A stretch of 32,539 nucleotides of DNA from assembly GCA_000437595.1 (NCBI GenBank), contig FR899865.1, positions 19,928 through 52,466 of the forward strand. The letters are read 5' to 3'. Position numbers and translations under genes: made by a program. Within the stretch, counting starts at the first letter, position 1. Each line of letters starts with the position of its first letter. The notes under the pieces are model-generated. The model searched no databases, was not told where the DNA came from, and worked only from the letters and a program-made list of their open reading frames with translations. This document shows, piece after piece, positions 7,775 to 16,011 of this stretch. The DNA comes from Faecalibacterium sp. CAG:74. Lineage in GTDB: Bacteria; Bacillota; Clostridia; Christensenellales; Aristaeellaceae.

Positions 7775-8637
7775 GCTTTCACCTCCTTCTGCTTGCCCAG
7801 ATACGCCTCAATGACGACCGGGTTGTTCTGGATTTCCTCTGCCGTGCCCTTGGCGATGATGCGCCCGTAGTTCAGCACGCAGATGCCTTCGCAGATGCCC
7901 ATGACCAAATTCATGTCATGCTCAATGAGCAGGATAGCAATCTGGAACTGGTCGCGGATTTTGATGATGTTCTCCATCAGCTCCGCCGTTTCGTGCGGAT
8001 TCATGCCCGCGGCGGGTTCGTCCAGCAGCAGAAGCGACGGATTCGTCGCCAGCGCGCGCACAATCTCCAAGCGCCGCTGTGCGCCGTAGGGGAGGGAACC
8101 TGCCTTGACATCGCCCATGTTTTCCATGCCGAAGATGCTCAGCAGATCCAGCGCCTTTTCGTGCTGCTTCTTCTCGCCTTGCCAATACTGCGGCAGACGG
8201 AAAATGCCGGAAAACATGCCGTACTTAATCTGGTTGTGCAGACCGATGCGGACGTTCTCTTCCACCGTCATGTTGTCGAACAGGCGGATGTTCTGGAACG
8301 TGCGGGCAATGCCGAGCTTGCTGGCCTGCACTGTGTTCATGCCTGCCGTGTCTTTGCCGTTGATGAGAACCGTGCCGGTTGTGGGCTGATAGACCTTTGT
8401 CAGCAGGTTAAAGACCGTTGTCTTGCCCGCGCCGTTCGGGCCGATAAGCCCGCAGATTTCCGTGCGCCCGATGGCAAGGTTCACGTCGTCCACTGCCTTC
8501 AGGCCGCCGAACTCAATGCCCAGATGGCTGGCTTCCAGCACGGGCGAATGATTCACGTCGCGTTCCGGAATGATGCTGCGCGACGGCACGGGAACCATCT
8601 TTGTATTGGGCTTAAAACGCTTCAGCGGTTCAGTCAT
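7771..8637 (-). CDS. livG: Branched-chain amino acid ABC transporter ATPase LivG
   Basis: This is the second ATPase of the importer. The 288-residue protein has Walker A GPNGAGKT (66-73), a signature region written LPYGAQRRLEIVRAL as is usual for LivG, and Walker B LLLLDEPAAGMNP followed by the H-loop LLIEHDMNLVMG. The C-terminal VIEAYLGK is typical. It carries about 30 extra N-terminal residues before the ABC fold (starting near VLEASHLGIEFGG); an internal start is possible but none has a better ribosome binding site. It overlaps livM by 4 bp upstream and livF by 4 bp downstream, so the subunits are translationally coupled. Confidence 0.95.
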   Translation of the reverse strand: MTEPLKRFKPNTKMVPVPSRSIIPERDVNHSPVLEASHLGIEFGGLKAVDDVNLAIGRTEICGLIGPNGAGKTTVFNLLTKVYQPTTGTVLINGKDTAGMNTVQASKLGIARTFQNIRLFDNMTVEENVRIGLHNQIKYGMFSGIFRLPQYWQGEKKQHEKALDLLSIFGMENMGDVKAGSLPYGAQRRLEIVRALATNPSLLLLDEPAAGMNPHETAELMENIIKIRDQFQIAILLIEHDMNLVMGICEGICVLNYGRIIAKGTAEEIQNNPVVIEAYLGKQKEVKA

Positions 8638-9707
8638 GCCGCGTCACCTTCCTTCACAACTTCTTTTTTCGCGGGGCGGATGCGCTCGAGCACCTGCCGC
8701 ACCACCGGGGCGTTGCCCAGCAGCATCACGGCAATCAGCACGATGGCGTAAATCAGCATACGATAGTCGCCAAATTCGCGCAGCACCTCCGGCAGCACCG
8801 TCAGCAGCGCCGCCGCAATCACCGAACCGCGGATATTGCCGATGCCGCCCAGCACGACGAACACCAGCACGAGGATGGACGTATCAAACTTGAACTTGTC
8901 CGGCGCGATGGAGGAGAAGTTCAGCCCAAACAGCGCGCCAGCCATGCCCGCCAGCGCCGCTGAGGTGACGAACGCCATCAGCTTGTACTTCGTCACGTTC
9001 ACGCCCATCGCTTCAGCGGCAATGCGATTGTCGCGGCTTGCCATAATCGCGCGGCCGGAGCGGCTGTTGATGAGGTTCAGCACGACAAACAGCGTCAGCA
9101 GCACCAGCACGAAACCCGCCTCGAACGTCGCGATGCGCCCGACACGCACCGCCCCCGCCGGCCCGTTGTACAGGAGCGTGCCATCAATGCGGGGATTGTT
9201 GAAGTTGACAATCAGCTTGCCGTCGCTGACCGCGAAATACAGGCAGTTCATGACGTTGCGGATGATTTCGCCGAACGCCAGCGTGACGATGGCAAGGTAG
9301 TCGCCGCGCAGACGCAGCACCGGGATGCCAATCAGCACACCCGCAATCGCCGCGCATACGCCGCCCGCCAGCATGGCCAGCACGAGGCGCATCGTCTCAT
9401 TTTCCATCTGGAAGGCGTTCAGCAGCCAGCCGGACATGATGATGCCGGAGAACGCGCCGACGCTCATGAAGCCCGCGTGACCCAGCGACAGTTCGCCGGA
9501 GATGCCGACCGTCAGGTTCAGCGAAACCGCCATGACGATGTAGACGCAAATCGGGATGAGCTGCCCCTTCAAGGAGCGGCTGATGGTGACGCCCGGGATC
9601 ATCTTGCTCAGCGCCATCTGCGTAAAGACGAACGCGATGATGACGATGGCGTAGGTGATCAAGTTGTTCAGAAAGCCCTTTGTTGACTTTTTCATCGTTT
9701 TCTTCAT
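8634..9707 (-). CDS. livM: Branched-chain amino acid ABC transporter permease LivM
   Basis: LivM is the second inner-membrane permease subunit. The 357-residue product has eight to ten hydrophobic segments and the LivM-family hallmarks LSLGHAGFMSVGAFSG, LRGDYLAIVTLAFGEIIR and LGGIGNIRGSVIAAALLTVLPE. A second in-frame ATG lies four codons in (MKKSTKG); AGAAGGTG precedes the first. It starts 4 bp after the livH stop codon and overlaps livG by 4 bp. Confidence 0.95.
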   Translation of the reverse strand: MKKTMKKSTKGFLNNLITYAIVIIAFVFTQMALSKMIPGVTISRSLKGQLIPICVYIVMAVSLNLTVGISGELSLGHAGFMSVGAFSGIIMSGWLLNAFQMENETMRLVLAMLAGGVCAAIAGVLIGIPVLRLRGDYLAIVTLAFGEIIRNVMNCLYFAVSDGKLIVNFNNPRIDGTLLYNGPAGAVRVGRIATFEAGFVLVLLTLFVVLNLINSRSGRAIMASRDNRIAAEAMGVNVTKYKLMAFVTSAALAGMAGALFGLNFSSIAPDKFKFDTSILVLVFVVLGGIGNIRGSVIAAALLTVLPEVLREFGDYRMLIYAIVLIAVMLLGNAPVVRQVLERIRPAKKEVVKEGDAA

Positions 9708-9711
9708 CCCG

Positions 9712-10596
9712 TTACACCTTCTCCCGCATCGGCTTGCCCAGCAGCCCCGTCGGCTTGACCAGCAGCACGATAATCAGCACGGCGAACACCAGCGCGTCGC
9801 CCAGCTCCATGGACACATACGCCTTGCCGAGAATCTCAATGATGCCCAGCAGCAGACCGCCCAGCAGCGCGCCGGGAATTGATCCGATGCCGCCGAAAAC
9901 AGCCGCCGTGAACGCCTTGATGCCCGGCATGGAACCCGTCGTGGGCATCAGCGTGTGGTAGGTGGAGCAGAGCAGCACGCCCGCAATCGCCGCCAGCGCG
10001 CTGCCGATGGCGAAGGTCAGGGAAATCGTCGCGTTCACCTTGATGCCCATCAGTTCCGCCGCGCTGCGGTCTTCGCTGACGGCGCGCATCGCCTTGCCCA
10101 TCTTCGTGTGGGAGGTGAAGAACGTGAGCACCAGCATGATGATGATGTTCGCCAGCACAGTCACGATTGTTTCGCCGGTCAGAATCAGCTGCCCGTCAAA
10201 CAGGCTGATGGACGGGATGCTGACGAAGGACGGAAACGACATGGGGTTCGGGCCGAACACCAGCAGCGCCAGGTTTTGCAGCAGGTAGCTCACGCCGATG
10301 GCGGTAATCAGCACGGCAAGGCTCGTTGCCTGACGCAGCGGCTTGTACGCCAGCCGCTCGATGACCATGCCCAGCATCGTGCAGACAATCATGGCAATCA
10401 GCACGCCAAGCAGGGGGGACATGCCCCAGTACTGCGTGGCGCAGAAGGCAATGTACGCGCCAATCATGATGACGTCGCCGTGCGCGAAGTTCAGCATCTT
10501 GGCAATGCCGTAGACCATCGAGTAGCCCAAGGCGATGATGGCATACACGCTGCCAAGGCTGATGCCGTTGATGAGGTAAGAGAAGAACTGAAGCAT
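9712..10596 (-). CDS. livH: Branched-chain amino acid ABC transporter permease LivH
   Basis: LivH forms the translocation channel with LivM. The 294-residue product has the normal length and family motifs: NGISLGSVYAIIALGYSMVYG, MLNFAHGDVIMIGAY, SEDRSAAELMGI and FGGIGSIPGALLGG. The ATG at 10596 was chosen over an earlier in-frame start because GGAGG lies about 10 bp upstream and the family normally begins here (MLQFFSYLINGISLG). A 200-bp gap with a strong hairpin separates it from livJ. Confidence 0.95.
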   Translation of the reverse strand: MLQFFSYLINGISLGSVYAIIALGYSMVYGIAKMLNFAHGDVIMIGAYIAFCATQYWGMSPLLGVLIAMIVCTMLGMVIERLAYKPLRQATSLAVLITAIGVSYLLQNLALLVFGPNPMSFPSFVSIPSISLFDGQLILTGETIVTVLANIIIMLVLTFFTSHTKMGKAMRAVSEDRSAAELMGIKVNATISLTFAIGSALAAIAGVLLCSTYHTLMPTTGSMPGIKAFTAAVFGGIGSIPGALLGGLLLGIIEILGKAYVSMELGDALVFAVLIIVLLVKPTGLLGKPMREKV

Positions 10597-10737
10597 CCTG
10601 CCTGCACCTCCAAATGACTGAAATCTGCGGGAAAAGCATTTTCCCTTGAAAGACAGCAAGGCAATCAGCAGCAGTCCGTGTGCACCCTTGCACCAACTGT
10701 TGCTGATTACCTTCTGTCTGCACCTGCTGGATACGCT

Positions 10738-10770
10738 CATGCCGGAGAAGGAAGCTCCTCCTCCGGCATG
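10738..10770 (-). promoter_or_regulatory. Intercistronic hairpin between livJ and livH
   Basis: CATGCCGGAG (10738-10747) pairs perfectly with CTCCGGCATG (10761-10770). No T run follows on the minus strand, so it is not a standard terminator. Its place directly after the binding-protein gene suggests it protects the livJ mRNA 3' end or partly stops readthrough, so that more LivJ than permease is made. The rest of 10597-10737 shows no gene. Confidence 0.7.
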
Positions 10771-10796
10771 AGGAAAACGTGTGGAATAGGGGGGGA

Positions 10797-11942
10797 TTAC
10801 TCCGCTGCAGCCGCATCAGCGCCGACATACACGCCATCCTTGATGATGACGGCCGTCGGGGTCTTGGTGACAGCGCCCGTCGCATCCCAGACCATCGTGC
10901 CGGTCAGACCGGTGACGGTCAGTTCCTGCATGGCAGCAATCATCGCGTCGCAGATATCTTCCGGCGCTTCGTCGCCCTTCACGCCAGCCTTTTCAGCGGC
11001 CGCCGCCAGCGCGTAGATGCCGTCATACGCATCCGCCGCGAACTGGTTCGGCACCTCGCCGTACTTTTCCTGATACTTGCCGACGAAGCTCTTGGTCAGC
11101 TCGTCCGGCGCGTCCGCGGAGAAGGGGGTCAGCAGCATGACGTCTTCCGCCAGCGCAACATCGAAACCGGGCATGGTCAGGATGCCGTCCATGCCGTCAA
11201 CGCCGAAGAACACCGGCTTGTAGCCCATGGTGTTGGCAGCGTTGAGAATCTGGGAAGCGGGGGTGTAGTAGATGGGCAGGAACACAACGTCCGCACCGGC
11301 GTTCTTGGCCTCGGTCACCTGCACGGAGAAGTCCGTGGTGTCGTTGGTGAAGGTGGTCACGGAAACGATGTTCAGCCCCAGCTCGGCAGCCTTGCTCTCA
11401 AAGGTCTGATAGATACCGGTGGAATAGGTGTCGGCGTTGTTGTAGATGATGGCGACCTTCTCGCCGACCTTCTTGTTGAAGATGTATTCAGCGGGCGCGG
11501 AGCCCTGTGCCGGGTCCGTGAAGCAGACCTGATACGCATTGTCCTTGTTCGCGATGACTTCCAGCGAGGAAGCGGAAGGCGTGAGCATAAACACGCGCTC
11601 GTCATACGCCTGCGCGGAGACAGCAATGCAGGGGGTTGTCGTCACGCAGCCAAGGATGACCTGCGTGCCCTTGTCCAGCGTCGCGTTGTAAGCGTTGATG
11701 GACTTTTCAGCGTCGTTTTCATCGTCCTGCACGTCCAGCACGATGTTCACCTTGCCGGCGGCGTTGATTTCCTCCACGGCGATTTCCGCGCCGCGCGCAA
11801 CTGCCAGACCATAGACGGCGGCAGCGCCGGTCATCGGGCCAATCACGCCGATGTGAATCGTCGTCGTTTCCTCTGCGGACGCGAAGGACGCCATGCTCAG
11901 CGCCATGGCCAGAGCAAGAACGAGACTAAAGAACTTCTTCAT
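10797..11942 (-). CDS. livJ: Branched-chain amino acid ABC transporter substrate-binding protein LivJ
   Basis: This is the extracellular binding protein of the liv importer, periplasmic-binding-protein class I. The 381-residue product starts with a signal peptide (MKKFFSLVLALAMALSMASFASA) cut near residue 23. The family start IHIGVIGPMTGAAAVYG follows directly. Further conserved stretches are VILGCVTTTPCIAVS, a DNAYQVCFTDPAQG ligand-pocket region and NQFAADAYDGIYALAAA. There is no lipobox cysteine, so the anchoring mode is unclear. AAGGAGG lies 9 bp before the ATG at 11942, and a promoter lies at 12002-12030. It is the first gene of livJ-H-M-G-F. Confidence 0.95.
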   Translation of the reverse strand: MKKFFSLVLALAMALSMASFASAEETTTIHIGVIGPMTGAAAVYGLAVARGAEIAVEEINAAGKVNIVLDVQDDENDAEKSINAYNATLDKGTQVILGCVTTTPCIAVSAQAYDERVFMLTPSASSLEVIANKDNAYQVCFTDPAQGSAPAEYIFNKKVGEKVAIIYNNADTYSTGIYQTFESKAAELGLNIVSVTTFTNDTTDFSVQVTEAKNAGADVVFLPIYYTPASQILNAANTMGYKPVFFGVDGMDGILTMPGFDVALAEDVMLLTPFSADAPDELTKSFVGKYQEKYGEVPNQFAADAYDGIYALAAAAEKAGVKGDEAPEDICDAMIAAMQELTVTGLTGTMVWDATGAVTKTPTAVIIKDGVYVGADAAAAE

Positions 11943-12001
11943 GAGAACCAACCTCCTTATCAGGTGGACGGGCGGAAGCGTGTTCCGTTCGTTATGCAAC
12001 A

Positions 12002-12030
12002 ATTATACGCATCGGATGGCGTGCCGTAAA
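12002..12030 (-). promoter_or_regulatory. Promoter of the liv operon
   Basis: On the minus strand TTTACG (12025-12030) and TATAAT (12002-12007) are 17 bp apart, giving a leader of about 55 nt before livJ. Confidence 0.72.
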
Positions 12031-12094
12031 GGGTTTTTGTGGATTTTTCGTGTTCTTTTGCTGCGCTTCCTGACGAAAATGTTCGCTTTCTGGC

Positions 12095-12259
12095 TAATAC
12101 GATTTCCAGATTCACCTGCGCCATCTGCTTGCGCCTTTTCCATTCTGGCGTCCGCTCATTCCACCTAGCGTAGCGCTGCTACGCTGCGTTTCATTCACGT
12201 TAGCCAGAATGAAAAATTCGCGGCGCATCTTGGCGCATTCTTATCTGGAAATAGTATAA
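12095..12259. repeat. Family-A repeat, copy 1 (about 165 bp)
   Basis: The element runs from TAATACGATTTCCAGATTCA to ATCTGGAAATAGTATAA, so its ends form an imperfect terminal inverted repeat. Inside is a perfect palindromic block, GCGTAGCGCTGCTACGC, and a conserved GAATGAAAAATTCGCGGCGC segment. It matches the copy at 25933-26096 on the opposite strand at about nine bases in ten by eye. It has no coding capacity and looks like a MITE-type or REP-type unit. It fills most of the gap upstream of livJ. Confidence 0.85.
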
Positions 12260-12274
12260 TTTCTGCATCACACG

Positions 12275-12307
12275 AAAAATCCCCCTGCGCATACGCTGAT
12301 GCGGGGG
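12275..12307 (-). terminator. Hairpin with minus-strand T run, overlapping the next gene's ribosome binding site
   Basis: CCCCCTGCGCAT (12281-12292) pairs with ATGCGGGGG (12299-12307). Read on the minus strand it ends in ATTTTTCG and could stop the phoU-phoB-phoR transcript. Read on the plus strand its 3' arm overlaps the GGGGGAGG ribosome binding site of the gene at 12320 and could hide it. Confidence 0.55.
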
Positions 12308-12319
12308 AGGTGAAGCGGC

Positions 12320-12688
12320 GTGAGCAGCATGTGCTATCAGACGCTCAGCTTCGTGGAATGTCTGGAAATTCTGCGGCAGGCGAAGGCAGTCCGCGCGGCG
12401 TTTTTTGACGGTCATGCGCCGTATGTTGTGCCGATGGGGTTCGAGTGGTTCGTGAACGGGATGCAGCCGGTCGTTTGCCTGATGATGCCGAAGGAGGGCC
12501 GCAAGGCGGAGGCGTTATCCGTCTGCACGCGGGTGTGCCTGGAGTTTGAAGCGCCGGATGCGGCGGCGATTCAGGTCGTTCTGGCGGAAGGAAAAGCCGT
12601 CCCCCTGCACGAGGAGGACGGCGCAATGGTCTATGCGATTCCGGTGGAAACCATGTCGGGGCGGCGTTATTTTTTGCCTGATGACTGA
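12320..12688 (+). CDS. Small protein resembling the pyridoxamine-5'-phosphate-oxidase/flavin-binding fold
   Basis: The 122-residue product starts at GTG (12320) with GGGAGGTG upstream. Its pattern (AFFDGHAPYVVPMGFEWF, then VCLMMPKEGRKAEAL, then VCLEFEA) follows the start of the split-barrel flavin-binding proteins of the PPOX/NimA group: substrate strand, P-x-G/F, then a V-x-F/LE-strand. It is shorter than most of that group (usually 140-160 residues), so it may be a degenerate or minimal member. This call rests on pattern only. It is convergent with phoR and overlaps it by 22 bp, so phoR-strand readthrough would make antisense RNA to it. Confidence 0.5.
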   Translation: MSSMCYQTLSFVECLEILRQAKAVRAAFFDGHAPYVVPMGFEWFVNGMQPVVCLMMPKEGRKAEALSVCTRVCLEFEAPDAAAIQVVLAEGKAVPLHEEDGAMVYAIPVETMSGRRYFLPDD

Positions 12689-14334
12689 GCCGGGAAAGTC
12701 AGCGTGATGGTCGTACCCTCGCCCAGCGCGCTCTGCATGGCAATCTGCGCGTGATGCACCTGCGCGCCGTGCTTGACGATGGACAGCCCCAGTCCCGTGC
12801 CGCCGGTCTGCTTGCTGCGGCTCTTGTCCACGCGGTAGAAGCGCTCGAATACGCGCTGCTGATCCTCCGGCGCAATACCTACGCCGTTGTCCGCGACAGT
12901 CACGACGGCGCGTCCGTCCGCCATTTCCGCCCGCGCCCGGACGTATCCGCCCGCGTGGTTGTACTTGATGCCGTTTTCCAGCAGGTTCGTCAGCATTTCT
13001 TCCAGCAGGGCATGGTCGCCAGAAATCAGCACAGGGTCATTTCCGCTGGCGCTGATGCTTACCTGCACATTCTGCGCGGCGGGCGTCAGCTTCTGGACGC
13101 AGTGCTGAATCAGCGCGGTCAAATCGACGGGGGTCACTTCGCCGCGCACACCCTCATCAAGGCGCGACAGGCGGATGATGTCCTCAATCAGCGTCAGCAG
13201 GCGGCGGCTTTCGGCGAGAATCTTCCGCCCGAATTCCGTCGCGTCCTCCGGCTTCTGCAGCATCCCGGAGGACAGCAGCTCCGCGTAGCCGCTGATGGTA
13301 GTCAGTGGGGTGCGCAGCTCGTGGCTGACGTTGGCGGAGAATTGCCGGCGGCTTGCTTCAGCGGCCTGTGCGGCGGTGACGTCCTGCATCAGCAGCGCCG
13401 TGCCGCCGCCTTCGACATGGCTGAGGGAGAGGTGGATGGTCATGCCGTTCAATTGCATCGCGCATTCCGTACCCTGCCCGTCCAAAAGGCGGAGCAGCGC
13501 CTCGTCGCGGCTGACGGCAATCATCGGCTGTCCAACCGGGTCATTGGTGATGCAGAACATTGCCCGCGCCGCGTTGTTCATCGTCAGCACATGCCGCGTC
13601 TCGTCGAGGATGACGAAGCCCTCCTTCATGCCGCCGAGGACGGTATCCAGTTCATGCCGCTGGGCGGTCAGGGACGCCATCTGGTCGGCAATGCGGGCGT
13701 TTTGCTGCGCCATGCGGCGAAGCATGGGCGAAAGCTCCTCGTAAACGTCGCTTTCCAGCGGCTGGTCAAGGTTGACCTCGTTCATGGGGGCGGCAAGGCG
13801 CTTCGCCAACGGGCGGGAAAACGCCATCGCCGCGCCGAAGCAAAGCACCGCGCCCAGCAGCAGATACCCCAGTAAATCGCGCACCTGCCGCAGCATTCCG
13901 CGCTGCGTGCCCGAAACGCGGATGACACGCCCGTCCGCCAGCCGTTTGGCGTAGTACAGGCTTGTTTGCCCAAGGGTCGCGCTGCTGCGGGCGGTGAATG
14001 CCTCGCCGTTTTCGCGCGCCTGCTGAAATTCTTCGCGCCCGGCGTGGCTCTCCAAGCGGGACGCATCCACTTCGCTGTCATACAGCACCGTGCCGTCCGT
14101 ATCCAGATACGTTACGCGCTGGGTGAATACGCTCCCTTGCAGCAGGGAAACCGGGTCATCCGACGCCTCAAGGTAGGAGGACAACTGCACCGCCTGCTGC
14201 CGGAGCTGCTCGCGGTTGTCGGCGGTCGTCTGGAAGTACATGCCCGCGAATACCAGCACGCACATCAGCAGAAGGGTCAGCAGGGTTACGCCCGACAGCG
14301 TCAGGCGCAGACGGGAAGAAAGGCGGTTTTTCAT
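12667..14334 (-). CDS. phoR: Phosphate-regulon sensor histidine kinase PhoR
   Basis: PhoR autophosphorylates and passes the phosphate to PhoB when phosphate is scarce. The 555-residue protein has an N-terminal membrane segment (about residues 12-32), an extracytoplasmic domain of about 120 residues, a second membrane segment (LLGYLLLGAVLCFGAAMAF), a PAS-like domain (MKEGFVILDETRHVLTMNNAA), the HisKA box FSANVSHELRTPLTTISGYAE with phospho-acceptor His338, an N box (LLTNLLENGIKYNHA), and ATP-binding boxes DNGVGIAPEDQQRVFERFYRV (in two runs) and GGTGLGLSIVKH. It begins within the phoB stop codon (TGATG, 1-bp overlap), so the two are translationally coupled. The name rests on domain order and on the phoU/pst neighbours. 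Confidence 0.92.
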   Translation of the reverse strand: MKNRLSSRLRLTLSGVTLLTLLLMCVLVFAGMYFQTTADNREQLRQQAVQLSSYLEASDDPVSLLQGSVFTQRVTYLDTDGTVLYDSEVDASRLESHAGREEFQQARENGEAFTARSSATLGQTSLYYAKRLADGRVIRVSGTQRGMLRQVRDLLGYLLLGAVLCFGAAMAFSRPLAKRLAAPMNEVNLDQPLESDVYEELSPMLRRMAQQNARIADQMASLTAQRHELDTVLGGMKEGFVILDETRHVLTMNNAARAMFCITNDPVGQPMIAVSRDEALLRLLDGQGTECAMQLNGMTIHLSLSHVEGGGTALLMQDVTAAQAAEASRRQFSANVSHELRTPLTTISGYAELLSSGMLQKPEDATEFGRKILAESRRLLTLIEDIIRLSRLDEGVRGEVTPVDLTALIQHCVQKLTPAAQNVQVSISASGNDPVLISGDHALLEEMLTNLLENGIKYNHAGGYVRARAEMADGRAVVTVADNGVGIAPEDQQRVFERFYRVDKSRSKQTGGTGLGLSIVKHGAQVHHAQIAMQSALGEGTTITLTFPAQSSGKK

Positions 14335-15023
14335 CAGCTTTCACCTGCTTCCGGATGTTCGTCCATGCGGTAGCCGACGTTGCGGATGGTGGCAATCAGC
14401 CGCCCGCTGTCGCCGAGCTTCTGCCGCAGGGTGCGGACGTGAACGTCAATCGTGCGCGTGTCGCCGGAGTAGGCGATGCCCCACACGTCGTCCAGCAGCA
14501 CTTCGCGTGTGACAGCTTTGCCCGCGTGCGCCATCAGGAACGCCAGCAGCTCAAACTCCATGTGCGTCAGGGCAATTTCCTGTCCGCCGGCGGTGACGCG
14601 GTGGCTTTCGCGGTCAAGCGTCACGTCGCCCAGCGTCATGACGGCGGAGGGCGTTTCCTCCTGCGTCCGCCGCAGCAGCGCACGCACGCGCGCCAGCAGT
14701 TCCATCACACCGAACGGCTTCGTCAGGTAATCGTCCGCGCCGCAGTCCAGCCCCTTCACCTTGTCCATTTCCGCGTCGCGCGCGGTGACGAGAATCACGG
14801 GCACGCGGCGGGTGCGTGCGTCGCGGCGCAGGAAGCGCAGCAGGGACAAGCCGTCCTCGCCCGGCAGCATCACGTCCAGCAGCACGCAGTCCGGCACGGT
14901 CTTTTCCAGTGCCTGACGGAACGCGGTCGGCGTCTCGTACCCTTCCGCCTCATAGCCTGACTGACGCAGCGCGTACAGCTCCAGCTCGCGAACGCCGTGA
15001 TCGTCCTCGACAACGAAGATCAT
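14334..15023 (-). CDS. phoB: Phosphate-regulon response regulator PhoB/PhoP, OmpR family
   Basis: This 229-residue response regulator has a receiver domain with acidic pocket E6-D7-D8, phospho-acceptor Asp50 in VLLDVMLP, Thr80 and Lys102 in LTKPF, followed by an OmpR-type winged-helix domain (LTHMEFELLAFLMAHAG, then RTIDVHVRTLRQKLGD and IRNVGYRM). It overlaps phoU by 4 bp upstream and phoR by 1 bp downstream. Its likely targets in this window are the TTTACA-repeat boxes before pstC (19050-19104) and pstS (20923-21026). In Gram-positives the same protein is often called PhoP. Confidence 0.92.
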   Translation of the reverse strand: MIFVVEDDHGVRELELYALRQSGYEAEGYETPTAFRQALEKTVPDCVLLDVMLPGEDGLSLLRFLRRDARTRRVPVILVTARDAEMDKVKGLDCGADDYLTKPFGVMELLARVRALLRRTQEETPSAVMTLGDVTLDRESHRVTAGGQEIALTHMEFELLAFLMAHAGKAVTREVLLDDVWGIAYSGDTRTIDVHVRTLRQKLGDSGRLIATIRNVGYRMDEHPEAGES

Positions 15024-15670
15024 TTCAGCTCTTCTCCTTTATACAGCCCGGTGATAGCGTACACCACCCATTCGGCAATGTTGACCGCGTGGTCGCCGAT
15101 GCGTTCCAGATACTTGGCAATCATCAGCAGGTCAAGGCACTCCTCCGTTCGGTCGGGATGCCCGCGAAGCCCGGCAATCAAGTCCGCCTTCACGTCGTTG
15201 AACAGCGCGTCCACAATGTCGTCGGACAATTCCACCTGCTGCGCCAGCTCAATATCCTTATGAACGTATGCGTCAATCGCGCGGTGCACCATCGAAATTG
15301 CCGCCTGCGCCATTGACGCGAAATGCTCCGGGCGCGGACTGCGCAGATGACCCATTGTCGCAATTTCACAGATGTCGCTCGCCTGATCGCCGATGCGCTC
15401 CATGTCGGTAATCATTTTCAGCGCCGCGCTGATGGTGCGCAGGTCGCGCGCAACGGGCTGCTGCTGGAGCAGCATGTGGATGCACATCGCTTCCACCTCG
15501 CGCTCCTTTTCGTCCACAACGTGGTCACCGTCGCGAATTGCCGCCGCTTCCGCCATGTCGTCTGTCTGCAGCGCGCGAATTGCCCGCTCAATCGTGTTCT
15601 CCACCAGTGCGCCCATCGCCATCATCTGCTCGCCAAGCTGCGCAATCTGGTCATCAAAATGCTTTCTCAT
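15020..15670 (-). CDS. phoU: Phosphate-signalling protein PhoU
   Basis: PhoU is a cytoplasmic helical protein that couples PstB transport activity to PhoR and holds the kinase off when phosphate is plentiful. The 216-residue product contains the two repeated three-helix units with the metal-cluster motifs DMERIGDQASDI and YLERIGDHAVNI. GAAAGAAGG precedes the ATG at 15670. In this genome phoU leads a phoU-phoB-phoR unit and is separated from pstB by 785 bp of repeats, whereas it more often follows pstB directly. Confidence 0.95.
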   Translation of the reverse strand: MRKHFDDQIAQLGEQMMAMGALVENTIERAIRALQTDDMAEAAAIRDGDHVVDEKEREVEAMCIHMLLQQQPVARDLRTISAALKMITDMERIGDQASDICEIATMGHLRSPRPEHFASMAQAAISMVHRAIDAYVHKDIELAQQVELSDDIVDALFNDVKADLIAGLRGHPDRTEECLDLLMIAKYLERIGDHAVNIAEWVVYAITGLYKGEELK

Positions 15671-15735
15671 CGAAAGACCTTCTTTCTATGATAAACGGTG
15701 GTGAAACTCCTGAAAATGCTGATTTATGCGTTGAT

Positions 15736-15956
15736 TTAGGGCACCACCGCACAATTCGGCGGCGCGTCTGGCGATGTCTTTTCCGCCATCTGCATCATGC
15801 AAATTTCTCGATTTACCGCAGTAAACCTTCGATTTCCGCCATCTGCATCATGCAAATTTCTCGATTTACCGCCAGTAAACCTTCGAAATTTGCATTTGCA
15901 TCTGACGAAAAATCCATTCGCCAGCCGACCACCTCATTTGTGCGGTGTTACCTTAG
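15736..15956. repeat. Family-B repeat, long copy with internal duplication
   Basis: The element begins TTAGGGCACCACCGCACAA and ends TTGTGCGGTGTTACCTTAG, a terminal inverted repeat of about 20 bp. It contains a 53-bp internal direct duplication (15781-15833 and 15834-15886) with one base difference. Apart from that duplication it matches the copy at 20756-20923 in the opposite orientation; the length difference (221 against 168 bp) is exactly the 53-bp unit. No coding function is apparent. Confidence 0.88.
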
Positions 15957-16011
15957 AAGTGCGGATTCCGAAAATCTGACGACTTCCAATAAAAGTCAAT
16001 CTGGGTAGGGG

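Noticed and set aside
7067..11942. The five-gene importer as a urea transporter (urtABCDE)
   Set aside because: The gene order and motifs could fit either, but no urease or urea-related genes are nearby and the binding protein resembles LivJ.
15538..16008. Open frames across the family-B repeat (also near 20556-20885)
   Set aside because: They translate the repeat itself, shift with its internal duplication, and have no ribosome binding site.
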